Virus record (IMG/VR): IMGVR_UViG_3300037011_001005 | Coordinates: 1-28,367 of that record | Strand: one strand, 5' to 3' | Source: a virus | Length of the DNA stretch: 28,367 nt | Part shown: positions 9,271 through 17,526 of the stretch, one piece after another | Layout: each line of letters begins with the position of its first letter | Numbering within the stretch: the first letter of the stretch is position 1 | Translations under genes and position numbers: made by a program | Notes under the pieces: generated by a model | What the model saw: only the letters and a program-made list of their open reading frames with translations | What the model was told of the DNA's origin: nothing | Database searches by the model: none

Positions 9271-9967
9271 TCTATTTAAAATAAGTATTTTTGGACAAAA
9301 CCACCCTTTAAAAACTTCAAGGGTGGCAAGTTTTGGTTATTTTGATTTTGATGAACCAAGTGATCCAACAATAACTGATTTACCAAAGAGAATGCTCGAT
9401 TTATTGGTGGAACAATTTGAGAAGTCAGATAATCTATTAAGTTTTTATGGCATACTTTTAAATCCAGGCCAAGATATAGAAAATACTCTTGGTGATATTA
9501 ATAAATTAAAAAATATATCTAATGCCGCTGGTGATCAGCTTGACTTGGCAGGGGCTTTAATAGGTGAAAATAGATCAAGTAAAGGTGATGTTGAATATAG
9601 ATCATCTATATACTCTAAAATACACCTTAACAATTCCTCAGGTTCACCTGAAATAATTATCCAAACTTTAAAAATGCTTACAAAATCTTTCAGGGTTATT
9701 TATTTGGAGATATATCCAGCTGGCATACTTTTGACTTTTTACACACCTTATATTATTCCACCCTTACTTAAAAAAAATATTGAGAGAGTAGCATTGGCTG
9801 GAGTGAAAATAACTTTACAATATATAAATTCAGAGGATAGACTTTTTGGATTTGAAAGTGAGGCAGGTATTATATTACAAGAATACACTTTAGGCTTTAG
9901 TGAAGATAGTTATAAAGAATCAGGAAAAGAAATCGGTGGAATTATTTCAGAATTATTAGATCAATAA
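9263..9967 (+). CDS. DUF2612-type phage tail protein
   Basis: A 234-residue protein resembling the DUF2612 family, a tail protein that takes the place of tail protein I (gpI) downstream of baseplate J in many myoviruses. Recognisable features are the helical part LPKRMLDLLVEQF, a second helix with DIENTLGDINKLKNISNAAG, the conserved G-x-Q-L-D-x-x-G-x-x-I-G-E-x-R block (AAGDQLDLAGALIGENR, about residues 88-104), followed by VEYRSSIYSKIHLNNSSG. The C-terminal part contains a beta strand pair around FRVIYLEIYPAGILLTF. The start ATG overlaps the preceding fibre gene by eight bases. It probably attaches fibres to the baseplate wedge. Confidence 0.7.
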   Translation: MSNLFKISIFGQNHPLKTSRVASFGYFDFDEPSDPTITDLPKRMLDLLVEQFEKSDNLLSFYGILLNPGQDIENTLGDINKLKNISNAAGDQLDLAGALIGENRSSKGDVEYRSSIYSKIHLNNSSGSPEIIIQTLKMLTKSFRVIYLEIYPAGILLTFYTPYIIPPLLKKNIERVALAGVKITLQYINSEDRLFGFESEAGIILQEYTLGFSEDSYKESGKEIGGIISELLDQ

Positions 9968-9983
9968 CAAAGGAGAATTTAAA

Positions 9984-10631
9984 ATGGCAAAGCCAACAAC
10001 TATACCTGTATTTTCAGAATTAGATCAAACTGACCCAACATCAATGCAGCTAAATACTAAAGAACCTATACCTTCATACATAGATTATGGGTGGCCATTT
10101 AAGTCTTTTCCAAATAGGCAAAACATGAATTATTTATTCAGGTGGATTTCAAGATGGCTCACATGGATAAATAATAATAATCTTAGTGGAACAATACCAA
10201 TGAAGTTATTTTTAATAGATAGAAATTTCACTTCAGCTTATGGTGGAATATTAGACACTGGGGCTATTAATTTTAATCTCCACTGGGAGCGATCTGGAAA
10301 TGTAGTAACCTGCCACTTTATAAGTAGTGTCAAAGTTGAAATACGTGGAACGTTAGATGCTGGTGTTCCAGAATTAAATTTGGAAATAACACCCCAAGCT
10401 GGTTACACTTACCCCGATGCTTTTATAAAAAGTTATTTTGACAATATATCCTTTTTAGTAAGAGCTGATGGTATTGTAGTGCCAGGTATATTACAAATAG
10501 CTCCTATGGCACATGGAAGTACTATAAAATGGTATATACAAGGTTTGCCAGTTATGATGTTTGGAAGTGATACGGTAAGTGACAATGGAATTGCTTGTTC
10601 TTCTTTTTCTTTTATAGTAAATGAGTTATAA
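9984..10631 (+). CDS. Small fibre-like structural protein, last gene of the tail operon
   Basis: A 215-residue protein. The N-terminal ~65 residues contain YIDYGWPFKSFPNRQNMNYL and RWISRWLTWINNN, matching the pattern at the N-terminus of several phage tail fibres and fibre-associated proteins, where a Pro/Asn-containing loop precedes a Trp-rich helix (compare 'P-x-R-Q-x-x-N-x-L'). The rest (residues 70-215) is beta-rich with no motif I can name and may be a head domain for receptor binding or trimerisation. A strong AAAGGAG site precedes the ATG. The gene is followed by the operon terminator at 10661-10697. Its role is inferred from the N-terminal pattern and position. Confidence 0.5.
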   Translation: MAKPTTIPVFSELDQTDPTSMQLNTKEPIPSYIDYGWPFKSFPNRQNMNYLFRWISRWLTWINNNNLSGTIPMKLFLIDRNFTSAYGGILDTGAINFNLHWERSGNVVTCHFISSVKVEIRGTLDAGVPELNLEITPQAGYTYPDAFIKSYFDNISFLVRADGIVVPGILQIAPMAHGSTIKWYIQGLPVMMFGSDTVSDNGIACSSFSFIVNEL

Positions 10632-10660
10632 AAATATTACCCGTAGTCACCTCCGTTTGA

Positions 10661-10697
10661 GGGAATGGCCATGTTGTTTTGTGGTCATTTCCTTTTT
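10661..10697 (+). terminator. Intrinsic terminator at the end of the tail operon
   Basis: An 11-bp stem (10661-10671 with 10682-10692, including two G-T wobbles) with a 10-base loop, followed directly by five T residues at 10693-10697. It lies 30 bases after the last tail gene. The T-run covers the stop codon (10696-10698) of the convergent helicase gene, so the two opposing operons share these bases. No comparable T-run follows the stem on the minus strand, so it should act mainly on rightward transcription. Confidence 0.75.
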
Positions 10698-12162
10698 AAA
10701 AAAAGGATGCCCAATTTGAAGTGGTTATCAGGTCACTTAAATTCTTCTTTACCTTTAGGGCTTGTAATATTTTTTCATCAATGGTCCCTTGTGCAATCAT
10801 ATCTATATATGTTACACTTTCAGTTTGTCCTATTCTATGAGCTCTATCCTCTGACTGATTTCTTTTTTCGGCGTCAAAACTATTAGAGTAGTATATAACT
10901 GTTGTTGCCGCTGTTAAATCAAGCCCATATCCGGCCGTTTGGGGATTACCTATAAGGAATCTAACTATAGAATCTTTACCTCTTTTAAAAGTCACCCTGG
11001 CGATATCCCGCATGGCTTGAGGCGTGTCCCCGTAATAGCTTAATACCTTATCATTTCCATATTCCTTCTTTAAATGAACCTCAATTTCTTCTATAGATGC
11101 CCTATAGTTCGCCCATATTATCACCTTACCTTCTATCTCCTCTAATAAAGAGGATAAAGAAGATAGTCTATTATGAGGTATAGAGTGAATATTTTTATTA
11201 TCATCTTTCAGATGCCCACAAACTAATTGGTGTAATCTTAGTAATTTAGTAAGAACTATTTTTGTAGTGACTAAAGATGTTTCCGATAATTGTGTAAATG
11301 ATTCTTTTTTTAGTCTATCATAGTGATATTGTTGTTCCACTGTTAATTCTACAAAACATTTTTGGTATATTTTAGGTGGCAGGTCAAGGCAGTCTTTTTT
11401 CTTTACTATGAAAGAATATTTTTCTATAGCCTTTTTAAGATTATCCAAATTTTTATAACCAACTATAGTATTAAATTGTCTTAATACTCCATTACTTTTT
11501 ACTTTCATTTCTTCTAAAATTGCATACTCTGCTTTAAAAGAATAAAATGAAGTATGCCCAAGACACCCATTTGATAGAAATTGAAATTGTGCCCAAATAT
11601 CCAATGGTCTGTTATCGACAGCACTGCCCGTTAAAATTCTCCTTGCTTTGGCAACCTTACCTATATCCCAGGCTGCTTTTGTCCTGGCCGCTTTGGGGTT
11701 CTTTATGGTTGTAGATTCATCAATCACGGCCAAGGTACTATGCCCTGAAGTAAACTTTAAAGCAAGGTTTTTACTTCTTTTAAATGCCAATGCTTCTATG
11801 TTCATTATAAGAATCTTTAGGGTAAATTTATTTGTGTTGAACAAATTTAATATTTTACTCATTTCTGTTGTACTTGCATTTGCACTCCATACTCCTATTT
11901 CATATCCTATATGATTTGGAATATGCTCCTTTATTTGGTCAATCCAGTTTGTATACATTCCTTTTAAACCAAAAATTATCACAGCATTAATCCAACCTTG
12001 ATCATACATAAAGGCGGCAGTGTCTATAAGTAGTTTACTTTTACCTGTCCCCATCTCCATTAAAAAAGCAAAATATTTATGATTATTGGTTCTATTCCAG
12101 GCGTCTAATTGATGTTTAAATGGTGTTGTTTTAAATTTGTATTCTATAGTTTTTTTATTCAT
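10696..12162 (-). CDS. SNF2-like superfamily 2 helicase/ATPase
   Basis: A 488-residue helicase-type ATPase of the SNF2 group. Visible motifs are FKHQLDAW (Q-type motif, residues 15-22), Walker A G-T-G-K-S (38-42), DEST in place of DEAH (148-151), RILTGS (motif III, 175-180), and the C-terminal QSEDRAHRIGQT motif VI (436-447), the classic SNF2 Q-x-x-x-R-x-x-R-I-G-Q form. These proteins translocate on double-stranded DNA; phage versions are linked to replication restart or remodelling of protein-DNA complexes. AAAGGAG precedes the ATG. It is the last gene of the leftward replication operon, 14 bases after the UvrD-like gene, and its stop codon lies in the shared terminator. Confidence 0.88.
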   Translation of the reverse strand: MNKKTIEYKFKTTPFKHQLDAWNRTNNHKYFAFLMEMGTGKSKLLIDTAAFMYDQGWINAVIIFGLKGMYTNWIDQIKEHIPNHIGYEIGVWSANASTTEMSKILNLFNTNKFTLKILIMNIEALAFKRSKNLALKFTSGHSTLAVIDESTTIKNPKAARTKAAWDIGKVAKARRILTGSAVDNRPLDIWAQFQFLSNGCLGHTSFYSFKAEYAILEEMKVKSNGVLRQFNTIVGYKNLDNLKKAIEKYSFIVKKKDCLDLPPKIYQKCFVELTVEQQYHYDRLKKESFTQLSETSLVTTKIVLTKLLRLHQLVCGHLKDDNKNIHSIPHNRLSSLSSLLEEIEGKVIIWANYRASIEEIEVHLKKEYGNDKVLSYYGDTPQAMRDIARVTFKRGKDSIVRFLIGNPQTAGYGLDLTAATTVIYYSNSFDAEKRNQSEDRAHRIGQTESVTYIDMIAQGTIDEKILQALKVKKNLSDLITTSNWASFF

Positions 12163-12176
12163 ATATCTTTACTCCT

Positions 12177-13682
12177 TTATATAGTAAAATAGTTTGGTGT
12201 CTGTGGCTGTATTATAAAAAGATTTTTTAAAGTCCTTGTTATTCCAACATAAAATACTCTTGCTTCATCATCATAATTATTCATCATTGCATCATAAGTT
12301 CTTTTTGATATATCTGTGTAAAGAATAACATTTTCACTTTCTCCACCTTTTGCCCCATGAATGGTTGATATTTTTATACGTGGATTTTTTAAAAGACTTT
12401 CTCCCATTCTCCTGGCTGCTATGTAATATTCTCTATCATCTATTGCCATTAAATCTAATGCTTCATGCCATATCTTATTTTGGCAGGTTATTTCAACTAA
12501 GTTATTTAAAGTTGTAAAAGTTAAAAAATCATTTTCATTGTCTTTAAGGGCTTTACTTATAGAACCTTTTAAATTATTTTTAGACATAAAAGAACACATT
12601 AATTTAATGTCACTTACTGAAGCTGTCTTTCCTGCTCTCAAATTTTCCCAAATGAACGCTGCTTTTAAACTATCATTTTTTGTTGGCTTGTCAAGAATAC
12701 TCTCATACAAATAACCTATTGATCGAAGATAGTCCATAATCTCTTCTATCATATAGATATTTCTTACTAAAATTAACCAAATACCTTTACTCATATTTAT
12801 TTCATTTATGTTTGTTATATAATTAACTTCCCCTTTTTCATCCCTGGCTTTAAATTCTTTTTTTATTCTTTTAGAGATTCTTTCTATTATTTCTATAGAG
12901 AGATTATACACATTTTTTGGTAGTCTATAACTTTTATGTAAAACAACAGCTTTACATTTTGAGGTTAAATTAATAAAAAATTCTATTTCAGCCCCAGACC
13001 ACCTAAATATTGCCTGATCATCATCCCCTGCTATAAATGTTTTCTCTGAATTATTTGCCAATTGTTCTACAATTTTCCACTGAAGTAAGCACAAATCTTG
13101 TGCCTCATCTACAAATAATACTTTTAATTTTGGCTTATATCCTTCATTATAATATTTTGTTAACATATCTGTAAAGTCATAAAGCAATTTTGTTTTTTTA
13201 TAGTTTACAAAAGTTCTTGTAAATAAATCAAATTCATCCCAAGAAAAATCTGGGTTTGTTTGATCATACATATCCTTATATGATTTACAGCACAACCTGG
13301 CCAAAGATTCTAAAAATACAAGTTGGTCACCTTTACTAAGTTCATATATTTGTTGCTCATCTCTTCTTACCCCTGTTATTTTTAGACCTGCTATAGAACC
13401 AAGTTCTGTATAATTTTTTCTATTCATTACATCACTTGTTGACATTCCCAATTGTCTAAAAGCCAAGGCATGAATTGTTCTAAAATAATAGAACCAGTCA
13501 GATTCTTTTTTAAATCTAAGTGATGCCCTTTCTTTTGCCTCATTTACACTCTTTTTTGTAAAGGATATAAACCCAATACTATTTGGTTCAGTTCCATTTT
13601 TTAAATATTTGTCAATTAAATTCAAAAGAGTATTTGTCTTTCCCGTTCCTGGTGGTCCGAATATTAGTGTTGCATCTTTCAT
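12177..13682 (-). CDS. UvrD/Rep-like superfamily 1 helicase
   Basis: A 501-residue SF1A helicase. Motifs are GPPGTGKT (Walker A, residues 9-16), FISFTKKSV (motif Ia region), FRTIHALAFRQLG (Ib region), VDEAQD (Walker B, 191-196), GDDDQAIFRWSGA (motif III, 219-231), KSYRLPKNV (motif IV), STIHGAKGGESENVIL (motif V) and RVFYVGITR (motif VI). At 501 residues it is clearly shorter than cellular UvrD (about 700), so the 2B and C-terminal parts are reduced, as in other phage versions. It unwinds DNA 3' to 5' in the family. The start overlaps the primase stop in ATGA form, suggesting translational coupling of primase and helicase. Confidence 0.88.
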   Translation of the reverse strand: MKDATLIFGPPGTGKTNTLLNLIDKYLKNGTEPNSIGFISFTKKSVNEAKERASLRFKKESDWFYYFRTIHALAFRQLGMSTSDVMNRKNYTELGSIAGLKITGVRRDEQQIYELSKGDQLVFLESLARLCCKSYKDMYDQTNPDFSWDEFDLFTRTFVNYKKTKLLYDFTDMLTKYYNEGYKPKLKVLFVDEAQDLCLLQWKIVEQLANNSEKTFIAGDDDQAIFRWSGAEIEFFINLTSKCKAVVLHKSYRLPKNVYNLSIEIIERISKRIKKEFKARDEKGEVNYITNINEINMSKGIWLILVRNIYMIEEIMDYLRSIGYLYESILDKPTKNDSLKAAFIWENLRAGKTASVSDIKLMCSFMSKNNLKGSISKALKDNENDFLTFTTLNNLVEITCQNKIWHEALDLMAIDDREYYIAARRMGESLLKNPRIKISTIHGAKGGESENVILYTDISKRTYDAMMNNYDDEARVFYVGITRTLKNLFIIQPQTPNYFTI

Positions 13683-15193
13683 AAGACTTCATTTTCATCC
13701 ATTTTTGGTTCATTAAAAGGTTCATTTTGTATTTTAAATTTTGGCATTTTCCATGTATTTACTCCCTTACCTTTTAATTTAAAAAAGCATGTTTCCCCGC
13801 CTGCCTCTTTAAACATAGAGCAAATTTTGTGCACTTTAAATTCAGTGAATCTTTGCCTTTCTAAATAGGAGATAAAATCAATAATTCTAAAATAGTGAAA
13901 ATTTTCATCAGTCCATGGCTTGCCTAAAAGTAGTTCATCTTTGTTATTTGCTTGAGCTCTTGAAGTACAAAATCTCTCAAGATAATCAAATAATAATCCT
14001 TTAGGAGAAGCGTCAGCTGGTGCTTCTATTAAGGTTACATTTTCAAGTAGTGTTTGTAAAATTGATTGCCAAATATTAGTTTTAACTAAGGGTGGCATTT
14101 GATTTAGAGATTCCATACATCTTTTTTGAAATTTTTGTTGGCTTTGTAGTTCCTCCGTTGATAACTCTATTCTGCCATCATCGTTTACATCCAGAAACCA
14201 TATTGGTGGTCTTGAGTCATACTTAGTTAGACTGTTTAATAAAGGCATACCTGTTATTTGACCCACTCCGAATTGCCTTGAGCGGCATAAACTAATGTTA
14301 CAATATGACTTTATTGGTGGTTTATCACATGTGTAGTTATACTCCTTTCTCTTTACACTTCTAACTATATCCGTTACTTCTGAAGAAGTTAAATGGGGTG
14401 CCATGTATTTATCATTAAAGTCATCTAATAAACTTGTCCAATTGTCAGGGCTGGATTTTTTTAGGTATATTGCTACATTAAAAAGACCATCATTTCTTAC
14501 CCCAGGTGTAAATCCTTTTGTTATTAGATATTGTAAACAAGGTGGCCCATCTTCTAAAGTTGACAATACATTTATGGTAAAGGAATAAAATTCTTTTTCT
14601 GACAAAATTAATTCAGATACTTTTTTTAAAAAATCTTCAGCACTTATTTTTTCTTCCTTGTTATTATAGCAATATCTATCTGTTTCAATGGCATTAAAAT
14701 ATGGCATATTAATCCATTGGCCTAAATCACCACGTTCTGATAATACTTCACTTTGTTTTGGAAATATTTCAGCTTCACCATGACCTACTGCTGCGGCAAA
14801 AGTTGACAATTTTTCTTTCATATCCTTTGCAGGGACAGGTTCTTTTAAAAATAAATACAAGTGCATTCCACCACTTTTTGACCGACATGGAAGTAAGGGT
14901 AAACCCATTGTTGAGATTTCTTTTAAAATAGCCTTTACATCCAAATTATTATAAACATCAATATCAATAGCTCCAAAATAGCAAGTTGAATTATCTAAAA
15001 TAGGTATGATACCTATGCCACTTCTTCCTTCAAGATGATCCTTCCAAATTTGATAAGTCACATTTTTATGTACTGTTGTTGGTTTTCCAATTACTTTATC
15101 ATTTTCAATTGTCTGACGTGTTAAACTATATACACCATAAGCCCTATCCAAGCCCTTAAAAATTTTCATAAAATCAGTAATTATATTTTTCAA
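13679..15193 (-). CDS. Archaeo-eukaryotic-type primase (AEP/TOTE-like)
   Basis: A protein of about 504 residues whose first half is an AEP primase domain. The acidic motif I is AIDIDVY (D80-x-D82 when counted from a GTG at 15202), motif II is SKSGGMHLYLF (S-G-G-M-H, 110-114), and a downstream block GEAEIFPKQ followed by GDLGQWINMPYF completes the pattern known from TOTE-type and phage AEP primases. The second half contains a helical region and a Cys-containing segment (about residues 300-325), probably the PriCT or zinc-binding part. It should make primers, and may also extend DNA. Start choice: a GTG at 15202 has no usable spacing to a binding site, while the TTG at 15193 has AAAGG eight bases upstream; an ATG at 15169 is also possible. 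Confidence 0.8.
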   Translation of the reverse strand: MKNIITDFMKIFKGLDRAYGVYSLTRQTIENDKVIGKPTTVHKNVTYQIWKDHLEGRSGIGIIPILDNSTCYFGAIDIDVYNNLDVKAILKEISTMGLPLLPCRSKSGGMHLYLFLKEPVPAKDMKEKLSTFAAAVGHGEAEIFPKQSEVLSERGDLGQWINMPYFNAIETDRYCYNNKEEKISAEDFLKKVSELILSEKEFYSFTINVLSTLEDGPPCLQYLITKGFTPGVRNDGLFNVAIYLKKSSPDNWTSLLDDFNDKYMAPHLTSSEVTDIVRSVKRKEYNYTCDKPPIKSYCNISLCRSRQFGVGQITGMPLLNSLTKYDSRPPIWFLDVNDDGRIELSTEELQSQQKFQKRCMESLNQMPPLVKTNIWQSILQTLLENVTLIEAPADASPKGLLFDYLERFCTSRAQANNKDELLLGKPWTDENFHYFRIIDFISYLERQRFTEFKVHKICSMFKEAGGETCFFKLKGKGVNTWKMPKFKIQNEPFNEPKMDENEVL

Positions 15194-15220
15194 GTTGTGC
15201 ACCTTTACGTCAAGATATTT

Positions 15221-15246
15221 AAAAGTGCCTTATTAGTAAAGGCACT
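15221..15246 (-). terminator. Strong hairpin between primase and upstream gene
   Basis: On the minus strand an 8-bp perfect stem AGTGCCTT/AAGGCACT with a 7-base loop (15224-15246) is followed by only three T residues, then AAAT. It lies in the only gap of more than 70 bases inside the operon, 33 bases after the stop of the 287-residue gene and upstream of the primase. It could be a weak or partial terminator, or an RNA processing/stability element, lowering expression of the downstream helicase-primase genes. Confidence 0.5.
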
Positions 15247-15278
15247 GTTGTTTAGAATAATTTCATAAAAGGCAATGT

Positions 15279-16142
15279 TTAAAAAACTTCTGATTCGGTA
15301 TCTATTCCCTCCTCATTTTTTTGTGAATTTTCAAAATCTCTATTGTTGACATGTTCTGTAAGATTTGGCTGTATAGCAGTTTTCACTATCCCTTTTGTAA
15401 CATCATCATGGAATTTTTTAGCCAATGTATAGAGATTTATATCACCTATAGGTTGTGGTGAAGAAATATCCCAACCTGCCCATGAACCTTGGTCATTTCT
15501 TTCCTCTATAGTCACTGCTTTATAAATATGAGAAAACATTGGTGGTGTAATAATACCAAAAGGTGTGTTTATTTGTAAAGCCATCATTTGACTATTCCAT
15601 CTTCTACTTTTTTTAAGTTGTGTAGAAGTAAGAGCAACTACAACACGCTCAATGTTTCCTAAATGTAAAAGAATACAATAATGATAAGCCGTTGTAACTA
15701 TTATGTTGCCACTTTTTAACATATCCTGATTTTTATCATTTTTAATACACTTATCTAAAATAGATATATCAGAATATTGTCTTATAAATCCACCACCTTT
15801 TTCACGCGGTGACCATTCCACCCAGGCTTTATTAAAGGCACAAGGTATTAATTGTATTTGTTCACCATAAACAAAATTAGTTACAGTGTTATAAAAATCT
15901 CCTTCATTTGCTCCTTCTATCCGATTATCACCACGAATTTGTGGGCTTAAAGCCTGGAGGACAAGGATGAATGGAATTGCTATGTCAGCTGCCGTCATAG
16001 TTTCAAAGCCTGAATTTTCATGTGAATCTTTTAATATTATTTTTGAAAGTTCGGAAGTGACAATTTCTTTTGACTGCTGCTGAATAGGCATAATTTGTTT
16101 TTCATTGTGTTTTTCTTTTTGCACCACTGGTTTTTTAATCAT
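15279..16142 (-). CDS. Conserved phage replication-module protein, possible ssDNA-binding protein
   Basis: A 287-residue protein. Residues 1-35 are polar and Gln/Lys-rich. The core (about 40-240) begins with MTAADIAIPFILVLQALSPQI and contains NKAWVEWSPREKGGG, a beta-strand pair NIIVTTAYHYCILL and VVVALTSTQLKKSRRWN, a pattern I recall from conserved proteins in replication modules of many phages and that is sometimes suggested to be single-stranded DNA binding. The C-terminal ~30 residues are acidic and Asn/Glu-rich (ending in EEGIDTESEVF), which is also a feature of SSBs. AGGAGA precedes the ATG. Functional assignment is weak and rests on position next to the primase, beta-rich core and acidic tail. 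Confidence 0.4.
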   Translation of the reverse strand: MIKKPVVQKEKHNEKQIMPIQQQSKEIVTSELSKIILKDSHENSGFETMTAADIAIPFILVLQALSPQIRGDNRIEGANEGDFYNTVTNFVYGEQIQLIPCAFNKAWVEWSPREKGGGFIRQYSDISILDKCIKNDKNQDMLKSGNIIVTTAYHYCILLHLGNIERVVVALTSTQLKKSRRWNSQMMALQINTPFGIITPPMFSHIYKAVTIEERNDQGSWAGWDISSPQPIGDINLYTLAKKFHDDVTKGIVKTAIQPNLTEHVNNRDFENSQKNEEGIDTESEVF

Positions 16143-16183
16143 AAATCAAATCTCCTAAAGGTTTAAATTGTTAGTTTATTTTA

Positions 16184-16774
16184 TTACAATATTTTTGCTA
16201 TTCTTAAAGGGAACACTTTAAAAAGTTCTGCTGGAAATTTCGTTTCACTATTAGACATTTGCTCCTTTACAAATGCTATTAAAGTTTGTGGATGAACATA
16301 TTCTTTATTCTTAAAAGACACTTGTAGTTTTTTAAGAACTTCCAATAATTTTTTAAGTTGCTTTTCCTCTCCTTTCTTTATAGTAGTTTTTATGTCATGT
16401 TTTATTATACTCTCGTGGCCATTATCTATTAACCACTTAAAACAAGCCTGGGCATTCTCCTCAGTAATAGAAGGCAAAAACTTTCTTTCTATTGTTATTG
16501 TTATTCCATTACTAAGTGATAATTTTGATAAATTTAATTGGTCAAAAAAATCAGGAATTATGCCAGTCTTTAGTTGATTAAATTCATCTGAGTATCTTGC
16601 TATCTCATCTGATAGGTTTGATATTTTTTCATTTAACTGATAATATCTCTCAACATACTTTGACAAAGTGGACAAATTTTCTTCACTTGGTAGTTTGTCG
16701 GTTTCTTGCTTTTTTGCATCATCAGCAAATAACTGTGACAAATCTACCTTCCTTTTTTTTACTAAATCAGCCAT
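16184..16774 (-). CDS. Conserved phage protein with N-terminal coiled coil
   Basis: A 196-residue protein I do not assign to a named family. Residues 30-75 are a predicted coiled coil (heptad-like LSKYVERYYQLNEKISNLSD and following). A segment LSLSNGITITIERKFLPSI looks like a beta hairpin, followed by helix AQACFKWLIDNGHESII. Near the end YVHPQTLIAFVKEQM matches a pattern I have seen in conserved proteins of podovirus and myovirus replication modules. AAGGAG precedes the ATG. It overlaps the upstream gene by eight bases. No catalytic residue set is visible; a structural or accessory role in replication is possible. Confidence 0.55.
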   Translation of the reverse strand: MADLVKKRKVDLSQLFADDAKKQETDKLPSEENLSTLSKYVERYYQLNEKISNLSDEIARYSDEFNQLKTGIIPDFFDQLNLSKLSLSNGITITIERKFLPSITEENAQACFKWLIDNGHESIIKHDIKTTIKKGEEKQLKKLLEVLKKLQVSFKNKEYVHPQTLIAFVKEQMSNSETKFPAELFKVFPLRIAKIL

Positions 16775-17129
16775 TTAAATCTCCTTCCATTTGGGTTGTA
16801 AAACTTTCCTTGTGAACATTTTTAAATTCATAAAGATTTATTTCTATAGGATAATAAACATGTTCTTGTTTGTCCCACTTTAATACTTTTACTTTTCCAT
16901 TATTCCATTGAAATGCTACACCCATAGCAATCCCTATGGCAATTGGGTCACCTATCAAAAGTAAATAATCAGCATCATTGAAATTTGATAAATCAGTGTA
17001 TAACTTATTTGCCACTTGACCTGCCGAAAATGTAACTTGTAAACCAGGAGGAAGTAATATTTTAAAATCACCAAATTTTTTGGCTGATAAAATATTTTTC
17101 CCAGTTTGTTCCTGAATGACATATACCAT
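16767..17129 (-). CDS. Conserved phage hypothetical protein (YVIQE family)
   Basis: A 120-residue protein with an ordered set of conserved-looking blocks: YVIQEQTGKNILSAKKFG at the N-terminus, KILLPPG, DADYLLLIGDPIAIGIAM, then a Trp-Asn-Asn-Gly turn and KVKVLKWDKQEHVYYPIEI. This arrangement recurs in phage replication modules next to polymerase genes; no function is known to me. The frame can also start at a GTG (17135), but the ATG at 17129 is preceded by a GGGG-type site at good spacing, so I use it. It is eight bases overlapped with the coiled-coil gene and ten bases downstream of the VRR-NUC gene. Confidence 0.55.
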   Translation of the reverse strand: MVYVIQEQTGKNILSAKKFGDFKILLPPGLQVTFSAGQVANKLYTDLSNFNDADYLLLIGDPIAIGIAMGVAFQWNNGKVKVLKWDKQEHVYYPIEINLYEFKNVHKESFTTQMEGDLNG

Positions 17130-17139
17130 AAACACCCCT

Positions 17140-17526
17140 TTATAAATAAGTAGTTAAGAAAGTGGTAAAATCAGCCCAGGAATATTTATTTTTATTTCTT
17201 GGGTCAGTGTAAATTAATTCATATTCCAATTCTTTACAAAATTTCACAATGTATATTTTTATTTCTTCTTTATGTTTTACAATTACAAAAATTAAACTTC
17301 CAGCATTCACCCTTCTCGTGTGCCAAGAAAGTTGTGAAGGTTCATGAAGTTCTTTTACATTGCACAATTTTTTTTGACATATTTTTAATTCAATCCAATA
17401 GTCATTACCTTCATAACAGGCATTTATATCCGGCATTCCACTTTCGGCAATATTTTCAATTCTATCATAAACACCAGGCAAATGGTCTTTAATTAAATTC
17501 CACAATTTTTGTTCTGGCTTTTTCAT
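17140..17526 (-). CDS. VRR-NUC type nuclease
   Basis: A 128-residue PD-(D/E)xK-fold nuclease of the VRR-NUC group. Visible catalytic set: GMPD (D33), W-I-E-L-K (E46, K48), then PSQLSWHTRRVNAG (Gln65, conserved Trp and Arg, with the Ala-Gly that gives the family its pattern). Stand-alone phage VRR-NUC proteins act as structure-specific nucleases in replication or recombination, for example on branched DNA. GAGGAG precedes the ATG. The start overlaps the end of the polymerase gene by four bases, indicating coupling. Family assignment is strong; substrate is inferred. Confidence 0.85.
   Translation of the reverse strand: MKKPEQKLWNLIKDHLPGVYDRIENIAESGMPDINACYEGNDYWIELKICQKKLCNVKELHEPSQLSWHTRRVNAGSLIFVIVKHKEEIKIYIVKFCKELEYELIYTDPRNKNKYSWADFTTFLTTYL

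Noticed and set aside
15188-15215. Promoter-like TTGACG and TATAAT near the primase start
   Set aside because: The spacing is about 22 bases, too long for a sigma70 promoter, and the second box lies inside the gene.
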